Assembly: GCF_963676685.1 (NCBI RefSeq)
Contig: NC_092355.1
Coordinates: 77,653,176 to 77,717,175, forward strand
DNA from: Mytilus edulis
Lineage: Eukaryota; Mollusca; Bivalvia; Mytilida; Mytilidae
DNA length: 64,000 bases
Reading direction: 5' to 3'
Of this stretch, positions 59,401 through 64,000 are shown in pieces. Within the stretch, counting starts at the first letter, position 1. Each line of letters begins with the position of its first letter. The notes under the pieces are model-generated. The model was not told where the DNA came from. It did no database searches and saw nothing but the letters and a program-made list of their open reading frames with translations. A program made the translations under genes and the position numbers.

Positions 59401-62400
59401 GTCTCATTGTAATAAATACGACGAATGTCCAACGTCTGACTATTGTAACTATTTCTATAGTCAATGTACCGTAAGTTACTGTCTCATAGTAATAAATACG
59501 ACGAATGATCAACGTCTGACTACTGTAACTATTTCTACAGCCAATGTACCGTAAGCTACTGTCTCATAGTAATAAATACGACGAATGTCCAACGTCTGAC
59601 TATTGTAACTATTTTTACAGTCAATGTACCGTAAGTTATTGTCTCATAGTAATAAATACGACGAATGTGTAACGTCTGACTACTGTTACTATTTCTATAG
59701 TCAATGTACCGTAAGTTATGGTCTCATAGTAATAAATACGACGAATGACCAACGTCTGACTACTGTAACTATTTCTATAGACACTGTACCGTAAGTTTTT
59801 GTCTCATAGTAATAAATACGACGAATGACCAACGTCTGACTACTGTAACTATTTCTATAGTCACTGTACCGTAAGTTATTGTCTCATAGTAATAAATACT
59901 ACCAATGACCAACGTCTGACTACTGTAACTATTTCTATAGTCAATGTACCGTAAGTTACAGTAACTGTTTCAAAATATTGTAACTATTTCCACAAACAAT
60001 GTATTGTTAGTTACCATGAGTGTGAGTTTGACTGTCCCTTTGGTATCTTTCGTCCCTCTTTTACTGTCTCGGAATAAAGTTCAGTTAATGTACCGTTAGA
60101 TACTGCCTCGGGGTGATGCAATTAATATGTCTCCAGTGTTTGCACCAATTGTTACTGTAATTATTTTGACAGTCAATGTGTTGTTAGGTACTGCCCCAGA
60201 ATGATATAATTAAATAACCAATGAATATGTGGTATGATTTCCAATGAGATAACTCTCCACAAGAGACCAAAATGACACAGAAATTAACACTTTTAGGTCA
60301 TTGTATATATATATGGTCTTCAACAATGAGCAAAGCCCATACCGCGTTGTCAGCTATAAAAGGCCCCGAAATGACAATGTAAAACAATTCAAACGAGAAA
60401 ACTAACGGCCTTATATAGTCAGTTACTCTATATTATTAACCAACTTGCTACAATATGTACAGAAATGCCCATGCTTTATAAAAGGAAAATTTCGACATCT
60501 GGTCATTATGAACGGAGAAATTGCTACAGCCAGTCATTACGAGATCTCAGTCATGCATTACGAAATCTCAGTCATGCATTACGAAACCACACCCGTGCAT
60601 TAAGAAATCACAGTCATGCATTATGAACAGTTGAAACGGGATATCGATTAAAACAAAATGTCGTTTATTTCTGTTAATAAGTGTGTCATTTTTTTTATTC
60701 TTTTTTAAACTTAATATCATAAAAATAAGTTTAATAAATGATGTTCATTTACATTGTTTTGTAACGACTTGAAACGGAAATATTTCACAGCCTTTTTCGA
60801 GAACGATCACTGTTTCATTTCCGTTGTTCAATCCTCAGAATGCATTATGCAGACTTTACTGTCTGATTAATTCTTCCCAGCTACTTTTTATTTGCTAGAT
60901 GAAATGAATTTTAATAGCATAACATTAAGTACTTGGATGAGAAATCAGAAATTACATCTGACAGTCACAATGTTGACTAAAATTCCATGCGAAATTGAAT
61001 GCGAAAAGACAAGTTGAAGTTCAGCTATGAAATTCCTGTATCTTCTTCACGGTAAGTTTTTTACTCTTTGTTTAATCGAAGAATAAAACCATTTAATAAA
61101 AATTTTATGAAACGGGCTTTTCTGTATTGGTCCTGTTGTAGTTTGTGGATAGCTGTATAATTTTGGATCCGAGACTCGAAGACTGTTCTTGAATGAAGTT
61201 GCCTTTATAGTTGGTTAATAAAAGTATCAATATATGGACTTTTTCATATTGGCCCTGTAACATGCCCTTGATATTAATAATGGCCTCGGACAGTTGTAAT
61301 GGCCCTCGGCGTTGCCTCAGGGCCATTACAACCATCCTTGGCCATTATTAACACCTTGGGCATGTTACAGGGCCAATATGAAAAAGTCCATACATTAATA
61401 CTATAATAATAATGTAATTTTTCTACAGTAAGTTTCCGGTCAGTTACTTCTTCGGAGTAATGTAATTAGTTCTACAGTTAATAATCGTGAGTCACTTCTC
61501 CGAAGTATTGTTAATATTTCTACAGTCAAATTGTTCTTTATCATTTACAGTCAGATAAAGGGTATGAAGTACGTTGTAGGCAGTGTTCATTCTTCCAGAC
61601 ATGTATGAAGGATGTTAACCGTATGACTGATCCTTGTGACGATGTTTACATATGTAAAGGTATGTATGAAAGATGTTAACCGTATGACATATCCATGTGA
61701 CGATGTTTACATATGTAAAAGTATGTATGAAAGATGTTAACCGTATGACATATCCATGTGACGATGTTTACATATGTAAAGGTATATATGAAAGATGTTA
61801 ACCGTATGACATATCCATGTGACGATGTTTACATATGTAATGGTATGATTGAAGGATGTTAACCGTATGACCGATCCTTCTGACGATGTTTACATATGTA
61901 AAGGACCTGGTATGATTGAAGGATGTTAACCGTATGACCGATCCTTCTGACGATGTTTACATATGTAAAGGTATGTATGAAGGATGTTAACCGTATGACC
62001 GATCCTTGTGACGATATTTACATATGTAAAGGTAGGTATGAAGGATTTTAACCACATGGTTGATCCTTGTGACGTTGTTAACATATGTAAAGGTATGTAT
62101 GAAGGATGTTAACCGTATGACCGATCCTTGTGACGATGTTTACATATGTAAAGGTAGGTATGAAGGATGTACACCACATGGTTGATCCTTGTGACGTTGT
62201 TTACATATGTAAAGGTATGTATGAAAGATGTTAACCGTATGACTGATCCTTGTGACGATGTTTACATATGTAAAGGTAGGTATGAAGGTTGTTAACCGTA
62301 TGATCGATCCATGTGACGATGTTTACATTTGTAAAGGTATGTATGAAGGATGTTAACCGAATGAGCAATATTTGTGACGATGTTTACATATGTATAGGTA

Positions 62401-63813
62401 TGTATAAAGGATGGTCACCTCATGACCAATCCTTTTGCAGATGTTTACAGATGTAAAGAGATTTAGGTAGATGTGGTGTGAGTGCAGATGAGACAACTCT
62501 CCATCCAAATAACAATTTAAAAAAATAAACCATAATAGGTCAATGTACGGCCTTCAACACGGAGCTTTGGCTCACACCGAACAATAAGCTATAAATGGGC
62601 ACCAAAGGGTATGAATGAAATATGTTAACCGCATGACCAATCCATGTGACGATGTTTACATAGGTAATACTTTAATTGTTCAACTAAGAAGTAAATAAAT
62701 CCCTTTGTCCCTTCTTTATATTATAAGAAAAAGATACAACGACCAAAAAAGTAAGTTTAGTGTTGTAACACTGCATGCTGCGGTAAAAAAAAATGTTTCC
62801 TTATTTAACATGACAGTTTTAATTCAATATTGCCAATTTGGCTTTAACTTTGTTTAGGCAAAATAATTCCTGATGAAGGTAAATTCAGGAAATGTATAAC
62901 CCCGTGAATTCCGGCATCAGTCCGTGAAGTTCAGCACGGGTTACATTAAAGTCTGTAGGTCTATAATCGACACTTTGGCTGCTTTAAACGCAAGACCGTA
63001 TAAAAATATATACAAATTTATTAACACAAGTTTACAGTTCGAAAGCTAGGGGAAGACTGCCCCAGCAACAGTTTACAAAACATAAATTAATTCAAAGATA
63101 AGGGTATTAAAACATTATAAAAGGTTGACAAATATAAATATACTTGTCCAATGTTATGTAATAATAATAGGATTATTGTCCTCCGGCTAAACTTTATAAA
63201 ATAGCGATAATTGCTTTTGTAGTTCAAGTGTTAGATACATGTATTATCTCTCACACTCTTGACAGCCATCGGATTATGTTGTAAAATAGTAAATCTATAA
63301 TTAATCTCTTTGGGTATTTAAAATAAAGAAACATTATATTTAAGAATAAAGAAACATTTAAAACAAGAAATATTCAACTTAAAACTAAAATGAGAAATAT
63401 TCAATTTAAAACGAAAGTTCATATTACTAATCAAAACGAGAGTTCATATACATATTCAATTCAAACGAGAGTTCCTATAAAGCACTTTGAAAATTATAGT
63501 TAAAGTTCCCAATGTCACTTTTCTTCCGGTTATAAATGCAACACATTTATATAGTGTTACTTCATCTCGTAAACAAATATTGTCCTCGCATGATACATTT
63601 TATTTGTTCGCAACAATCTATTCCAAATTTCAGATGTAGAAACGTTCAAACAAGGTATTGGAAGTCTTGTCATTCTGGTCGTTGTCAGTGTAATGACGGC
63701 GGCCATGTTTGTTGTTACTAGCTGTGTCTGTTACAAATACAGAATGCTGCAACATAAACTGAAGAAAAGTAACATGTCAACCAAGCATAATGCTATAAGT
63801 GCAATTTATCCAG
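56488..63813 (+). CDS. cysteine-rich single-pass membrane protein (TNFR-like?), partial, with an internal stop
   Basis: Proposed exons: 56488-56548 (signal peptide MDRTTLVSFISCLILVCPMN, phase 1), 58127-58428, 61551-61659, 62858-62878 and 63634-63813, continuing past the window. All junctions are GT-AG with matching phases (1, 0, 1, 1, and 1 at the last donor). Two ectodomain modules share a C-x2-C-x5/6-C pattern (YCTDCVELEDQC and RCRQCSFFQTC), followed by a DPCDDVYIC segment. A 7-codon microexon leads to the last exon, with a membrane helix (SLVILVVVSVMTAAMFVVTS) and a basic cytoplasmic start. This layout resembles TNF-receptor-like proteins, but the family is not proven. Exon 2 has an in-frame TAA at 58285-58287. 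That means a pseudogene, a nonsense allele, an assembly error or a wrong exon start; an acceptor at 58290 would skip it. Introns 2 and 3 begin with minisatellites built from exon ends. Confidence 0.55.
56549..57690. other. intron 1 of the cysteine-rich gene, left part
   Basis: Contains the possible LINE tail near 56657-56716, with a GCAATAAAATATTTG end near 56900 like that near 29615 (GCAATAAATATTTATAA), and a GAACGAACGAACGAACG run near 56977. A possible 22-nt microexon (after GAATCGCAG at 57600, donor GTTAGA) has a phase-1 start but does not fit the next exon's phase, so I left it out of the gene model. Confidence 0.35.
57700..58040 (+). repeat. GATGTGGTATGATTGCC family copy in intron 1 of the cysteine-rich gene
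   Basis: A diverged head (AACACGTGGTATGGTTGACA) is followed by AAAGGCCCCGACATGAAAA, CCACTGGAATACAGATTCAG and GGCCGGGTTAAACATG, ending near GGGACAGTGGTGTAACAGC. The start codon of the open frame at 57967 lies inside this repeat and is not the gene's start. Confidence 0.7.
58366..59960 (+). repeat. 80-bp minisatellite containing the exon 2 end and its splice donor, about 20 copies
   Basis: The unit starts AGTAATAAATACGACGAATG, runs through the coding bases for DECPTSDYCNYFYSQCT, then GTAAGTTACTGTCTCAT. The first unit overlaps the real end of exon 2 (donor at 58429); all further units lie in the intron. Nearly every copy keeps the donor ACC/GTAAGT and also a TTTC(T/C)ACAG-like acceptor word. 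80 is not a multiple of 3, so the array does not encode a protein repeat. Decayed relatives continue to about 60190 and again at 61420-61540. Confidence 0.95.
60022..60063 (-). repeat. head fragment of the GACGAAAGATACC family
   Basis: GTGAGTTTGACTGTCCCTTT then GGTATCTTTCGTCCCTCTTT, nearly identical to the fragment at 30806-30845. It interrupts decayed copies of the 80-bp unit. Confidence 0.85.
60222..60420 (+). repeat. GATGTGGTATGATTGCC family copy in intron 2 of the cysteine-rich gene
   Basis: AATATGTGGTATGATTTCCA, GATAACTCTCCACAAGAGAC, TCAACAATGAGCAAAGCCC and AAAAGGCCCCGAAATGACAA follow in the same order as in the copy at 45490. The copy stops at ACTAACGGCCTTATATA. Confidence 0.8.
60525..60625. 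repeat. short tandem repeat, about 20-bp unit, five copies
   Basis: The word CAGTCATGCATTACGAAATC and variants recur five times. One copy reads CCCGTGCATTAAGAAATC. Confidence 0.85.
60626..61234. other. intron 2 of the cysteine-rich gene, no feature recognised
   Basis: AT-rich, without exons that fit the flanking phases. The 76-codon minus-strand open frame at 61105-61335 overlaps the foldback element and is not a gene. Confidence 0.4.
61235..61390. mobile_element. 156-bp foldback MITE with TA target duplication
   Basis: The ends TGGACTTTTTCATATTGGCC and the reverse complement at the right are exact inverted copies, and pairing extends through CCTGTAACATGCCC and GGCCATTATTAA to a short centre near 61312. 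TA flanks both sides (61233-61234 and 61391-61392). TA duplications and a palindrome of this size fit Tc1/mariner-derived MITEs. It lies in intron 2 of the cysteine-rich gene. Confidence 0.85.
61602..62461 (+). repeat. 61-bp minisatellite containing the exon 3 end and its splice donor, about 14 copies
   Basis: The unit starts TGTATGAAGGATGTTAACCG, continues through TATGACTGATCCTTGTGACG and ends ATATGTAAAGGTA. The first unit is the real exon 3 end (donor at 61660); later ones are intronic and mostly keep AAAG/GTATGT or AAAG/GTAGGT. A further copy at 62607-62668 lies beyond an inserted repeat. 61 is not a multiple of 3. One copy carries a six-base insertion (GGACCTGG). Confidence 0.95.
62464..62605 (+). 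repeat. GATGTGGTGTGAGTGC family copy inserted in the 61-bp array
   Basis: TAGATGTGGTGTGAGTGCAG, GAGACAACTCTCCATCCAAA, GTACGGCCTTCAACACGGAG and GAACAATAAGCTATAAATGG match the copy at 28738. Array units on both sides show that it inserted after the array had formed. Confidence 0.85.
62670..63630. other. introns around the 62858 microexon, mostly AT-rich
   Basis: Apart from the microexon at 62858-62878 (acceptor TTTGTTTAG, donor GTAAAT) I see only AT-rich sequence. Near 63395-63480 a short repeat of AAACGAGAGTTCATAT-like words recurs three times. Confidence 0.4.
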
Positions 63814-63836
63814 GTATAATTTTTATATTATATTGT

Positions 63837-64000
63837 AAATAAATTGAGAATGGAAATGGGAAATGTGTCAAAGAGACTACAGCCCGACCATAGAGTGGAA
63901 AAAGCCGAAGGCCACTAATGGGTCTTCCATACAGCGAGAAAATTCCGCACCCAGAGGCGTGCTTCAGCTGGCCCATAAACAAAAATATGTACAAGTTCAG
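63837..64000 (+). repeat. AAATTGAGAATGGAAATGG family copy, cut by the window end
   Basis: AAATTGAGAATGGAAATGGG, CAGCCCGACCATAGAG, GCACCCAGAGGCGTGCTTC and CAGCTGGCCCATAAAC match the copy at 21408 in the same orientation. It begins 23 bases after the donor of the membrane exon. Confidence 0.85.

Overview
The window looks like nuclear DNA from a marine bivalve, most probably a mussel (Mytilus or a close relative). It is AT-rich, its genes are small and intron-split with GT-AG junctions, and it is crowded with interspersed repeats whose opening words (such as GACGAAAGATACC and GATGTGGTATGATTGCC) I associate with mussel genomes. The species call rests on recollection of those repeats and of bivalve gene families, not on a search.

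Four host genes can be supported. (1) 15970-18509, plus strand: a four-exon gene for a 224-residue HEPN protein of the DZIP3-like type with an intact R-N-x3-H motif. (2) 25564-27424, plus: a two-exon gene for a 202-residue protein I do not recognise, with repeated basic-serine motifs. (3) 31784-33136, plus: an intronless class A G-protein-coupled receptor of 450 residues. (4) 56488 to beyond 63813, plus: a multi-exon cysteine-rich single-pass membrane protein, carrying an in-frame stop in its second exon in this sequence. A fifth candidate, with a CCAAT-bearing upstream region and a possible mitochondrial presequence exon, starts at 21109.

Most of the rest is repeats. Left end (1-12 kb): a degenerate retroelement, small tandem repeats, and a 2-kb segment tandemly duplicated (about 4.46-8.45 kb), each half carrying about 20 copies of a 50-bp unit with a perfect hairpin. 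12.2-14.1 kb: a compact LTR retrotransposon with only a zinc-knuckle/coiled-coil reading frame; a solo LTR of the same family lies at 18.63-19.27 kb, just after the HEPN gene. 23.1-24.5 kb and 50.7-53.2 kb: two non-autonomous DNA transposons, each with long inverted ends starting CAC and a 5-bp target duplication. 33.6-45.4 kb: two adjoining minisatellites (35-bp and 39-bp units) of almost 12 kb with related units. 47.1-50.4 kb: an inverted-repeat-bounded element around a decayed multi-block protein with Cys-rich ends. 53.3-54.2 kb: two minisatellites apparently grown from the two ends of one interspersed repeat. 58.4-60.0 and 61.6-62.7 kb: two minisatellites whose units each contain the end of a coding exon and its splice donor, both inside gene 4.

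The genes show no operon-like relation. The notable theme is repeated local amplification of short segments, including splice junctions and repeat fragments, alongside several kinds of transposon.
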